Below, piece after piece: positions 26,103 through 34,196 of a stretch of DNA of 54,489 bases; the stretch's first letter is position 1; each line of letters starts with the position of its first letter. Source of the DNA: Lishizhenia tianjinensis (GTDB lineage: Bacteria; Bacteroidota; Bacteroidia; Flavobacteriales_D; Crocinitomicaceae); contig CALQIX020000022.1 in assembly GCA_943330745.2 (NCBI GenBank), forward strand, positions 1 to 54,489, in the 5' to 3' direction. A model generated the notes under the pieces. That model saw only the letters and a list, made by a program, of their open reading frames with translations. It searched no databases and had not been told where the DNA came from. Both the position numbers and the translations under genes were made by a program.

Positions 26103-26751
26103 TTAATAATTTAAGGATTTCAATTTTCATTCTATTATATTCTCCGGAATCAACTTTACCATTCAAATCTGTAACACGGTAAACGCCTCTTACAAGTCCT
26201 TCCTTATCAACCAACGTAAAAGATCCTGAATGCGCATATCCTCCTTCTGCCTCTTCGTCTTTCCCAGCAAATGTCAGAAAGTTTTCTATCCCTAAACGAT
26301 GTGTCTCTGTTTCATTTCCACATAGAAAAGCCCAATTTTTTGCTGTAATTCCTGCATTTATCCGATACTTCTTTAAAATCGATGGTGTATCATGCTTGGG
26401 GTTAATCGTAAAGGATAAAAATTGTATGTGCTCTGAATATGAGACTAATTCTTTGTTTAGCTTTTTCAATTGTGAATTCATCACAGGACAAATTGTTGGA
26501 CAAGTAGCAAAGAAAAACTCGGCAATCCACACTTTGTTTTTAAAGTCTTGATTTGTTTTCCAAACTGAATCTTCGTTGAGATACTTAAAATCTGGAATCT
26601 TGTGAAAAAGTGTGTCAATTGATTTTTTTCCATTGATTGTTTTATATTCCAAATCAAAATTCCCTAGAATGGGCAATACACGCACCTTTTTAACTTCTTG
26701 ATTGCAAGCCAAAAGCAATATAGATAATATGGAAATAAAGATCAATCGCAC
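26077..26751 (-). CDS. SCO1/SenC family copper chaperone lipoprotein
   Basis: A 224-residue protein. The N-terminus is a lipoprotein signal (ISILSILLLACNQE; Cys at about 16). The thioredoxin-like fold carries the copper motif CPTICP in FFFATCPTICPVM (about 79-84), and the conserved His ligand is in GYAHSGSFTLVDKEG. SCO proteins deliver copper to the CuA centre of oxidase subunit II in the periplasm. All three ligands are present, so it should be active. The gene lies between a divergent SCO-like paralogue (20 bases upstream) and DUF420. Confidence 0.92.
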   Translation of the reverse strand: MRLIFISILSILLLACNQEVKKVRVLPILGNFDLEYKTINGKKSIDTLFHKIPDFKYLNEDSVWKTNQDFKNKVWIAEFFFATCPTICPVMNSQLKKLNKELVSYSEHIQFLSFTINPKHDTPSILKKYRINAGITAKNWAFLCGNETETHRLGIENFLTFAGKDEEAEGGYAHSGSFTLVDKEGLVRGVYRVTDLNGKVDSGEYNRMKIEILKLLNDEYNIKK

Positions 26752-26771
26752 CTTATAAAAACAGCAATGAT

Positions 26772-27449
26772 TTAGTTTTGTTCAACTGTTGATTTATCGT
26801 ATTGTTTTTGTAAAAGTGCTAAATGCTCTTTCATTCTACGTATCATTCCTTCTTGGTTACCACTCAACGCCATTCTTAAATGATTTTTCTTATCTAATAA
26901 TAGCATAATTTCTTGGAAATATTCTCCTCCAAAATACTGGGTCCCTTTTTCCAACAAGGACTTCCCATTACTTTTGAAATTATATAAACTTTTCACATCT
27001 CCACTGGCCAAAATCCATAAAGAAGAATCATACCCTTCAACTCGCTCTTTTAGCATGGAATGAGCAAATTTTAGATCGCTGCTGCAATTTCCTTTTCCAT
27101 CAGTAACGTAAGAAATCAATCGAACTTGCTTTAGTTTTTTTGATTTGTTTTTGCGAATGTGTTGATAGATAATTTGATCTAGGTGCCAAAAAGACAATGA
27201 ACATGTGTCCGGACAAGACTCTTGTATTGTTGTTACAAGTACTATCGTATTTTCGAATTCCTTATAACTTCTTTTTTTTCCATTTATATCTAAAAAAGAA
27301 TATGGGACCGCAGTCCCATAATCATCTAATACTTTAAAATTATGATCACACCCTCTTGTCCCAATAAAAACAAGTAATAAAGCCGGACCAAAAACTAATA
27401 ATGTTGCAAGAATACCCCTGATATTAAAGCCAGAGAGTTTTTTTTTCAT
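26772..27449 (-). CDS. Divergent SCO-like thioredoxin-fold protein
   Basis: A 225-residue protein with one N-terminal membrane anchor (about 12-28; GILATLLVFGPALLLVFIG) and a periplasmic thioredoxin-like domain. It has the CxxxC motif CPDTC (about 81-85) in the position of SCO's copper cysteines. The region that supplies the copper-binding His in SCO reads YFQEIMLLLDKKNH here, with no His at the equivalent place. It may act in thiol reduction of CuA or SCO rather than in copper binding. This is inferred from motif comparison and from its place between subunit IV (5-base gap) and the canonical SCO gene. Confidence 0.8.
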   Translation of the reverse strand: MKKKLSGFNIRGILATLLVFGPALLLVFIGTRGCDHNFKVLDDYGTAVPYSFLDINGKKRSYKEFENTIVLVTTIQESCPDTCSLSFWHLDQIIYQHIRKNKSKKLKQVRLISYVTDGKGNCSSDLKFAHSMLKERVEGYDSSLWILASGDVKSLYNFKSNGKSLLEKGTQYFGGEYFQEIMLLLDKKNHLRMALSGNQEGMIRRMKEHLALLQKQYDKSTVEQN

Positions 27450-27454
27450 CTTAC

Positions 27455-27823
27455 TTAAAATGCATTTTGTTGAAGTGCATCATTTATTGCAAGCGCTTCC
27501 CAAAGTGCAATAAAAATCAAATACAAAACAAACATAAAGTATGGAATCAAAATAATGTTTCGTAGTGACTTTTTCTCATCGCCAAGATGCATAAATACCA
27601 AAACAATATAACCTGCTTTAACAAGAGTCATTACAATAAATGACCATTTAACCATTGGCCAAATATCAGTACCCTGTTTTATGAAAGCTCCTAAAGCAAC
27701 TTCAACTGCTGTAATTACCGTTAATAATGCTGTTACAAACCAGATTTTTTTTCGGATTTTTTTTCCTTGTTCCTCATTGTGATGAGTATACAAAGAATAT
27801 TCAATAACGTCGTCTCTTTCCAT
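27455..27823 (-). CDS. Cytochrome c oxidase subunit IV family protein
   Basis: A 122-residue protein with three membrane segments (about 28-47, 57-76, 86-110) and the motif VLVFMHLGDEKKSLR typical of bacterial subunit IV (CtaF/CyoD-like, PF03626). It starts with a cytoplasmic tail containing HHNEEQGKKIRKKIWF. This small subunit stabilises aa3-type oxidases. It follows subunit III by 27 bases in the operon. Confidence 0.9.
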   Translation of the reverse strand: MERDDVIEYSLYTHHNEEQGKKIRKKIWFVTALLTVITAVEVALGAFIKQGTDIWPMVKWSFIVMTLVKAGYIVLVFMHLGDEKKSLRNIILIPYFMFVLYLIFIALWEALAINDALQQNAF

Positions 27824-27850
27824 CTTATTTCTTATTAATCGTTAATCTAT

Positions 27851-28873
27851 TTATACCAAGTAGAAGAATGTAAATACAAACACCCAAACTAAATCCACGA
27901 AATGCCAATACAATCCAGTTTTTTCTACCATTTCGTAATGACCTCTTTTATGATAAGTTCCTAGTACAACACCAATCATAATGATGATATTAATCATCAC
28001 CCCAGAGAATACGTGAAACCCATGGAAACCAGTAATGAAGAAAAAGAATTGACCATATTGTTGTGGACCGTATTCATTTTGCTGTAGATTCGCTCCGTAA
28101 ATCACTTTATTTGGAGCACCACTATACAAAGAAGAATAGTACATTTCTTCTGCTTTTTTACCTTCAATGTGTGCCCCTACTTTATTTGTTTTACCATCTT
28201 TCTTAATAATTAACTCCATATGTTCGTCTGCACTTTTATTAACTTTTGCAATGGAGCCATCATGTAATTTTATCATTCCGTCTTTCAGGTTTCCAGTCTC
28301 CGCAGCATGTTGAAACTCATGCATCAAATCTTCGGTAACAACATCACCCTTTTTATGGTGGTGACCTGGAGTAACAACAGTGAAATTCTGCAACTCTCCA
28401 AAATGACCTTTAACAATTGCTTGAGAACCATCAGCCAACTCAATTTTTCCGAATTCTGAACCATGAATAAAATGATACCACTCCCAAGCTTGAGAACCTA
28501 CAAAGAAAAATCCACCTATGATAGTAGCAATCATCCATTTCACAACTCCTTTTTTATCCATTCGGTGACCTGCTTCAACACCTAAAACCATTGTAACTGA
28601 TGAAACAATTAAAATAAAAGTCATTAAGGCAACATATAATAACGGATAACCGTGACCTAAAAAAGGCAAAGAATTAAAAGTCTCCTCTCCAATAGGCCAT
28701 GCCTCTTGCGCATCGTGTCTTGTAAAACCATATGCAATTAACAAGCCTCCAAATGTCAGAGCATCCGACACAAGGAAAAACCACATCATTAATTTACCAT
28801 AACTTGTTTGAAAAGGGGACTCTTTCCCCCCCCAAAGTGTAGAAGCATCTACATGCGCTGAATGACCTGCCAT
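27851..28873 (-). CDS. Cytochrome c oxidase subunit III with large periplasmic insert
   Basis: A 340-residue heme-copper oxidase subunit III. Five membrane segments are visible: about 27-50, 75-98, 110-137, 275-305 and 318-340. Helices carry the family motifs WFFLVSDALTFGG, QAWEWYHF and FFFITGFHGFHV. Between helices 3 and 4 there is an insert of about 120 residues (145-265) rich in His, Lys and Gly. It contains two similar strand pairs (GKIELADGSQAIVKG and GMIKLHDGSIAKVNK). Canonical subunit III has only a short loop here. The gene is next to a second subunit III with an insert in the same loop. Confidence 0.88.
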   Translation of the reverse strand: MAGHSAHVDASTLWGGKESPFQTSYGKLMMWFFLVSDALTFGGLLIAYGFTRHDAQEAWPIGEETFNSLPFLGHGYPLLYVALMTFILIVSSVTMVLGVEAGHRMDKKGVVKWMIATIIGGFFFVGSQAWEWYHFIHGSEFGKIELADGSQAIVKGHFGELQNFTVVTPGHHHKKGDVVTEDLMHEFQHAAETGNLKDGMIKLHDGSIAKVNKSADEHMELIIKKDGKTNKVGAHIEGKKAEEMYYSSLYSGAPNKVIYGANLQQNEYGPQQYGQFFFFITGFHGFHVFSGVMINIIIMIGVVLGTYHKRGHYEMVEKTGLYWHFVDLVWVFVFTFFYLV

Positions 28874-28898
28874 ACTAGATAGAATTTTTTTTGCAAGT

Positions 28899-29954
28899 TT
28901 AATGAATAAAAAGCAAAAACAACAACAAATACCCCCAAAGAATCGCTAAAAAATGCCAGAAAATTGCACCTAGTCTCAAGCTAAGGACATCTCCATTATC
29001 GTATCTACCTGAATATGAGCTGATTGTTATCTTAATCATGTAAATCAGAGTAACTAAAACATGGAGTAAATGAATGAAAGTTAATATGTACATGTAGGAT
29101 GATGCTGCATCAGCAGTCTCCAAAGCTTTAATCTGAAGGTATTTTGATAGTTTTTTACCTTCAAAATATAAGTTACGGTTCTTGTATGTCAATTCTTTAC
29201 CCTTGTAAAACAATTGAAAATCAGTTCCAAATTTTCCACGAACAAAAAAGTCAACTCGTTTATCGATAATGTTTTGAGCCAACTGAGCCAACCTCAATTG
29301 ATCGACATATTTCAGGTCGGTTGAATCTGGAAAAACCAATGTGTTATTCAAAACAGATACAGGTTTTTCATTATAAATCAATTCAAATAATGGATTCGGT
29401 TTTGCCTTAATTAATTTTGAAGGTGTTACACCAATAAATTGCTTCATAAATCCTGCCATTAACTGGTAATCTTGTTCATGCATCACCTTCCCTTTACACA
29501 GATAATTATTGCCATCAACTTCAAGTATTTCACCTTTGAACTTAATTTGATAATAATCTCCATATCTGCCATCAACAACCATGATGTGATTATTCGCCGC
29601 ATGAATTCCATTGTCCGTCAATGCACCGTATCCTTTAAACTGAAAATAAACAAACCCTAAACCCGCTAATAAAGTGGCTGAAATAAAAATACGTAATGCT
29701 GATTTATTTTTACTTTTTCCTTTCCTGATAGCGATTTCTAAAAAAAGGCTGCTCAAAATAATTAAGAATGTGCTAATCCAAAAATAAGTTGGTAATGGAT
29801 ATTTTAGCCAAAAAGAATCGCCCATCGATACAATATAAGCAGAAGTGAAACCTGCAAAAAGCATAATAACACTAAAAATTCCAACATAAACAAGATTTTT
29901 TTTCATTTTCACCCGCACTTCGGGATCTAAATCTTTACTATAATCTGGTCTCAT
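28899..29954 (-). CDS. Second cytochrome c oxidase subunit III homologue with insert
   Basis: A 351-residue protein with five membrane segments (about 20-43, 53-72, 82-103, 268-292, 325-350). The ends match subunit III (SVIMLFAGFTSAYIVSMG, TFIHLLHVLVTLIYM, LGAIFWHFLAILWGYLLLFL). The middle third (about 120-260) is a soluble insert. It includes a repeat pair, FKGEILEVDGNNYLCKGK and FYKGKELTYKNRNLYFEGK. The glutamate of the helix-3 motif in its neighbour (QAWEW) is not seen. It is the shorter-motif partner often found as a second subunit III in Bacteroidota oxidase operons. It follows ctaB by 12 bases. Confidence 0.82.
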   Translation of the reverse strand: MRPDYSKDLDPEVRVKMKKNLVYVGIFSVIMLFAGFTSAYIVSMGDSFWLKYPLPTYFWISTFLIILSSLFLEIAIRKGKSKNKSALRIFISATLLAGLGFVYFQFKGYGALTDNGIHAANNHIMVVDGRYGDYYQIKFKGEILEVDGNNYLCKGKVMHEQDYQLMAGFMKQFIGVTPSKLIKAKPNPLFELIYNEKPVSVLNNTLVFPDSTDLKYVDQLRLAQLAQNIIDKRVDFFVRGKFGTDFQLFYKGKELTYKNRNLYFEGKKLSKYLQIKALETADAASSYMYILTFIHLLHVLVTLIYMIKITISSYSGRYDNGDVLSLRLGAIFWHFLAILWGYLLLFLLFIH

Positions 29955-29966
29955 AATTTAAATTTA

Positions 29967-30854
29967 TTATTTTGGTAACATAGGTTCTACCCTATCAAAA
30001 ACATAAACGAATTGAATAATTGGTAAATAAACAAATGAAGCGAACATAAGTTTACGGGCATCCTTATCTTCGCAAGAAATAAATAATTTATACGAATAAA
30101 GGAAAAACAAGATTCCTATAATTGAAGCCAAAACAAGAGTCACAGTGCCACACCAACCCATTAACCAAGGCATTAAACTAAATGGTATTAACGCCAAGGA
30201 ATAAAGCATGATTTGAAAAGCAGAATTTTTTGTTTTTCCTGTTTTTGAAGGCAATAAATAAAAGCCTGCTCGCTGGTAATCTTCATGTAAAATCCACGCG
30301 ATTGCCCAAAAGTGTGGGAACTGCCATGTAAATTGAACAAAAAACAAAACACCTGGAAGTAATCCGAAATCATTGGTTGCCGCAATCGCTCCCAAAAAAG
30401 GAGGAATTGCTCCTGGAAAAGCACCAATTAATACTGCCCATGGAGTTTTTTGCTTCATGGGGGTGTAAATAAAAACGTAGGAAATAAAAGCAAACAAACC
30501 TAAGGCTGCTGAGTATAAATTAATCATAAACAACATAGCAGTCCCGATAAGTAAACTGACAACAACAACAGCATAGGCTTCTGTGTTTGTCATCCAACCT
30601 TGCGGAAGTGGCCTCCGATTGGTGCGATTCATCAATTTATCCAAGTGTTGCTCCCAAATCTGATTCGCTCCATTGGATGCACCGGTCACAAAAATTCCAC
30701 CAAAAGTTAATAAGGCCAATTCTGTCAAATCTTCACCCCCAGCAAATAAATAACCAGAAATTGCCGATAAAATCACTAAGGATGACAATCTGAATTTTGT
30801 AAAAATCAGATAGGTCTTAAATTTGTTTGGCTGTATTACTTTAGTCTCTTCCAT
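29967..30854 (-). CDS. ctaB: Protoheme IX farnesyltransferase (heme O synthase)
   Basis: A 295-residue UbiA-family prenyltransferase with about eight or nine membrane segments. The prenyl-diphosphate motif is NQIWEQHLDKLMNRTNRRPLP (around residue 65-85) and the second loop motif is YTPMKQKTPWAVLIGAFPGAIPP. It converts heme B to heme O for the oxidase. It is the first gene of the seven-gene respiratory accessory operon, with a -7 box just upstream. No oxidase subunit I or II gene is adjacent. Confidence 0.95.
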   Translation of the reverse strand: MEETKVIQPNKFKTYLIFTKFRLSSLVILSAISGYLFAGGEDLTELALLTFGGIFVTGASNGANQIWEQHLDKLMNRTNRRPLPQGWMTNTEAYAVVVVSLLIGTAMLFMINLYSAALGLFAFISYVFIYTPMKQKTPWAVLIGAFPGAIPPFLGAIAATNDFGLLPGVLFFVQFTWQFPHFWAIAWILHEDYQRAGFYLLPSKTGKTKNSAFQIMLYSLALIPFSLMPWLMGWCGTVTLVLASIIGILFFLYSYKLFISCEDKDARKLMFASFVYLPIIQFVYVFDRVEPMLPK

Positions 30855-30865
30855 TTCTTAATTTG

Positions 30866-30873
30866 CAAATTTA
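30866..30873 (-). promoter_or_regulatory. -7 box upstream of ctaB and the oxidase accessory operon
   Basis: TAAATTTG on the minus strand matches TAnnTTTG and ends 11 bases before the ctaB ATG. A TCG replaces the TTG at the usual 17-base distance (30893-30891), so the -33 element is imperfect. Confidence 0.45.
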
Positions 30874-30930
30874 ATCATTCTTAGGTCGAACGAATAAAAA
30901 TGTAAAGAAATGATTGAAATAAAATTGTTT

Positions 30931-33018
30931 TTAATAATTAAGCAAATCTTTCAATTTTTCTTCCACCTTTTCAGAATTAGTTAACAACTCAGCTTCCAAA
31001 GTAGAATTTAAAGGGATCGCTGGAGTATCTACCGACCCAACAATCAAAATTGGGGCATCCAAAAACTGAAAATTATCTCGTTGTATACGACCAGCCAATC
31101 CTAAGGTGAAAGTAGCTTCAATTGATTCCTCAGTTACAAGCAAAACTTTACTATGTTTTTTTACTGTTGAATTGATTAATTCCATATCCAACGGATTCAA
31201 GGTTCTTAAGTCAATTATTTCAACCTGATTTTGGTGTTTTTCAGCTGCTGCGATCGACCAGTAAACGCCTCTACCATAAGTTATTATACAGCAACTTTTT
31301 CCTTGAGCAATATTTTCTTCACTAGCATATTGAACAACCCTACCTTTACCCAATGGAATGACATAATCTTCATCCGGCTCAATAGACATTGCACCTTCCG
31401 TACCGGGTACTTTGGACCAATACAAACCTTTATGCTCAAGCATCACAACAGGATTAGGATCATAAAATGCGGCTTTAATAAGTCCTTTTAAGTCAGCCCC
31501 GGTTGATGGATAAACTACTTTGATACCGCGAATATTTGTCAATATGGATTCCACACTTGATGAATGGTACGGTCCACCTGAACCATATGCCCCTATCGGC
31601 ACACGTATTAAACAACTAACTGGCCATTTTCCATTTGACAAATAATAGGAACGAGACACCTCGGTAAACAATTGATTCAATCCTGGCCAAATATAATCAG
31701 CAAACTGTACCTCCACAATGGGTTTTAAGCCAACAGCAGACATTCCAACTGTTGACCCAATAATAAATGCTTCTTGAATTGGTGTATTAAAAACTCTATT
31801 TTCGCCAAAGGTTTGGGCTAAAGTTGCTGCTTCTCTAAATACACCACCCAATCTTCCTCCAACATCCTGACCATAAAGCAAAGATTCAGGATGTTTTTGC
31901 ATTAACTCTCTCACAGCAAACAAAGCTGAATCTACCATTACCGTTTTTTTCTTTCCTGCTGGTTCACGCTCCCCTTTTTCCTCTGTAATTTCAGTTGGAG
32001 CAAAAATAAAATCGGTAACACTCGATGGATCTGGGTCATCAGCATTAAGCGCTTTCGTATATTCTTCATCAACTATTTTCCTAACCTCTGCCTCAATAAG
32101 AATAAAATCTGCTTCCCCGGCACCTATACTCCTCAAAAGATCTTTCAATTTAGGATAAGGATCCCGAGTGGCCGCTTCCTCTAAATCATCCCTATACCAT
32201 TCTTTGCGAACACCAGAAGTATGATGACCTAAAAGCGGAACTTTAGCATGCAATACAAATGGTCTTCTTTCCGTTCGAATCAAATGAAAAATTTCATGAA
32301 TAGTGTTATAACATTCTTCGAAATTACTTCCATCGATAGAGCGAACTTCTAACCCTTTGAATGCAGAAGCATATTCAGCCATATTTTGAGAACGGGTTTC
32401 CTTTGAATTGGCTGAAATATCCCAGTCATTATCTTGTACTAAAAACAAAATTGGAAACTGTTTTAAAGATGCCATTTGAAGCGCCTCTGAAACCTCTCCT
32501 TCCGTACATGATGCATCACCTAAGGAACAAACCACAACGGGATTAAGCCCATTATAATCCAGCGACAAACCTTGTTTTTCTTTAAACTGAACACCCATAG
32601 CTATGCCAGTGGTTGGAATAGCTTGCATACCTGTTGCTGAGGATTGATGAATTATTTTTGGGAAATCGTCACGATTTAAAGAGGGATGCGAATAATAAGT
32701 CCTACCACCTGAAAACGGATCATTTTTTTTTGCAAAAACCTGAAGCATGAGTTCAAACGGTGTTAAACCAATGCCCAATAATATACTATCATCTCTGTAA
32801 TAGGGAGATACCCAATCTTGAGGCTTTAATTGCATTGCCAACGCAATTTGTATCGCTTCGTGGCCACGAGATGTGGCATGAACATATTTTGCAGTTACCT
32901 CCTTATTTGCTTCGAATTTTTCGGCCATTGTTTTAGCCGTACACATAATTCTAAAAGCCTGAAATAACAAGTCTTTGGAAAGTATTTCACTTTCTTTTTC
33001 TGCAAGATTAGTAGCCAT
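30931..33018 (-). CDS. Fused alpha/beta E1 of a 2-oxoacid dehydrogenase (branched-chain type)
   Basis: A 695-residue thiamine-diphosphate enzyme in which E1 alpha (about 1-330) and E1 beta (about 355-695) are one chain. The alpha half has the TPP motif GDASCTEGEVSEAL...DNDWDIS. The beta half has LYGQDVGGRLGGVFREA and the EVQFADYIWPGLNQL region, and ends with the transketolase C-terminal domain. It decarboxylates a branched-chain or related 2-oxoacid and passes the acyl group to an E2 lipoyl protein. E2 and E3 genes are not nearby. Similar fusions are common in Bacteroidota. The linker at about 325-360 (EKGEREPAGKKKTV) is highly charged. Confidence 0.9.
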   Translation of the reverse strand: MATNLAEKESEILSKDLLFQAFRIMCTAKTMAEKFEANKEVTAKYVHATSRGHEAIQIALAMQLKPQDWVSPYYRDDSILLGIGLTPFELMLQVFAKKNDPFSGGRTYYSHPSLNRDDFPKIIHQSSATGMQAIPTTGIAMGVQFKEKQGLSLDYNGLNPVVVCSLGDASCTEGEVSEALQMASLKQFPILFLVQDNDWDISANSKETRSQNMAEYASAFKGLEVRSIDGSNFEECYNTIHEIFHLIRTERRPFVLHAKVPLLGHHTSGVRKEWYRDDLEEAATRDPYPKLKDLLRSIGAGEADFILIEAEVRKIVDEEYTKALNADDPDPSSVTDFIFAPTEITEEKGEREPAGKKKTVMVDSALFAVRELMQKHPESLLYGQDVGGRLGGVFREAATLAQTFGENRVFNTPIQEAFIIGSTVGMSAVGLKPIVEVQFADYIWPGLNQLFTEVSRSYYLSNGKWPVSCLIRVPIGAYGSGGPYHSSSVESILTNIRGIKVVYPSTGADLKGLIKAAFYDPNPVVMLEHKGLYWSKVPGTEGAMSIEPDEDYVIPLGKGRVVQYASEENIAQGKSCCIITYGRGVYWSIAAAEKHQNQVEIIDLRTLNPLDMELINSTVKKHSKVLLVTEESIEATFTLGLAGRIQRDNFQFLDAPILIVGSVDTPAIPLNSTLEAELLTNSEKVEEKLKDLLNY

Positions 33019-33070
33019 TTTTTAAATTTTGGTGCGCTAAGATACGAACTAACGAGAAGGTGTAAAATTA

Positions 33071-33496
33071 TCAATAAACCATTTCGATGGTTATTTCCAT
33101 ATTTTGGGAAAGTTTAAATGAACAATCTTCAAAAACTGGAGCGGATAAGAATGGACGAAAATCCTTTGAAAATGCAAATGCTTCAGTAGGTACACCAATT
33201 AAATTCGTGTTACAAACTTTATCATCATTTTCATCGTGAAAGGTAGCAATTGCATATTCACCTGCTTTCAAATTTTTAAACTCATAGATGACCTCCTTCC
33301 CTTCTGGCTTTACTCTTTCCATGTGAAGTGTCTTACCCACTTCGGGGAAAAGTTTTTCATCATCATATAAAGCAATTTCAACTTGACCCTTCGTATTTTC
33401 AATTCCGATTACTTTAACAGTTAATGTAAATTGTGCAGTGAACGAAAAAGTGACTAGAAAAAAACCAAGAAATAAGTAAAGTGATTTATTTTTCAT
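33071..33496 (-). CDS. DUF2141 secreted protein
   Basis: A 141-residue protein with a signal peptide (YLFLGFFLVTFSFTAQF) and a single beta-sandwich DUF2141 domain. Motifs are GIENTKGQVEIALYDD, the FKNLKAGEYAIATFHDENDD core and the NTNLIGVPTEAFAFS segment with FEDCSF. It should sit in the periplasm or outer-membrane side. Biochemistry of DUF2141 is not established to my knowledge. Its start overlaps the end of the hydroxylase gene by 11 bases, and that gene overlaps the FkbM gene by 4, so the three are coupled. Confidence 0.88.
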   Translation of the reverse strand: MKNKSLYLFLGFFLVTFSFTAQFTLTVKVIGIENTKGQVEIALYDDEKLFPEVGKTLHMERVKPEGKEVIYEFKNLKAGEYAIATFHDENDDKVCNTNLIGVPTEAFAFSKDFRPFLSAPVFEDCSFKLSQNMEITIEMVY

Positions 33497-34196
33497 TTTT
33501 GTTTTTTTTAAATGAAGTTTTTAAAATTGTATCCCAAATTAAAAATGTTGATGCGTAATTCCCGTTTAATTTAGAATGATGAATATCATGATGCTCTGTT
33601 TTGCTTAATCCCGGAAAGTTACTAAATCCAGGAAGTTTTAAATCTGAATGAATGTGAATTTCGTGAAGATTACGCAGAAGTCCAAAAATCCAAAAGGCGT
33701 ATAAATTAATTTTCATAAATACCAATATCAGTGCAAATCCTAAAGCGACTCCTAATGTTCCCAACATCCATTCTAAGGGGTGAGCATAAAGGTATTCTAA
33801 TGGAAAAGGTTTAGTAGCCCGATGGTGAATGGAATGAATATGCTTTAACAAATACTTGTTCTGATGAAGGTATCTATGGTAGAAATAAAAAAACATATCA
33901 TCAACCAAAAATGCTACAAGCACTTGCCCTGCAACTACATACCACACAAAACTGGATGTATCTATAAAATCAAAAAGAAAATAGGCCCCAAAACCTGAAA
34001 AAGCCAATAGTGTGATGAAATTAAACAAAAAAAGAGGCATTCGGCTTTTGAATAATCCCGGTTTGTATTCTTGCTGTTGGATTCGATATGATTTAAGCAC
34101 AGATGTTTTAAGCACTATATAACTATAAATAAAGCCAAATAAATTTGACAAAACCAAAATTAAAACAGTTCCAATTGCTACTTTTTCCGCTGTCAT
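33486..34196 (-). CDS. Sterol desaturase-family membrane hydroxylase
   Basis: A 236-residue di-iron membrane enzyme of the fatty acid hydroxylase superfamily. Its His clusters are YHRYLHQ (about 107-113), HIHSIHHRA (118-126) and the C-terminal HHDIHHSK (about 207-214), together with LHEIHIHSD. About four membrane segments are visible (12-32, 55-78, 85-105, 143-170). Family members hydroxylate or desaturate sterols, carotenoids, alkyl lipids or fatty acids. Substrate here is unknown. It is the middle gene of the FkbM / hydroxylase / DUF2141 trio, with overlaps on both sides. Confidence 0.9.
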   Translation of the reverse strand: MTAEKVAIGTVLILVLSNLFGFIYSYIVLKTSVLKSYRIQQQEYKPGLFKSRMPLFLFNFITLLAFSGFGAYFLFDFIDTSSFVWYVVAGQVLVAFLVDDMFFYFYHRYLHQNKYLLKHIHSIHHRATKPFPLEYLYAHPLEWMLGTLGVALGFALILVFMKINLYAFWIFGLLRNLHEIHIHSDLKLPGFSNFPGLSKTEHHDIHHSKLNGNYASTFLIWDTILKTSFKKNKNEK

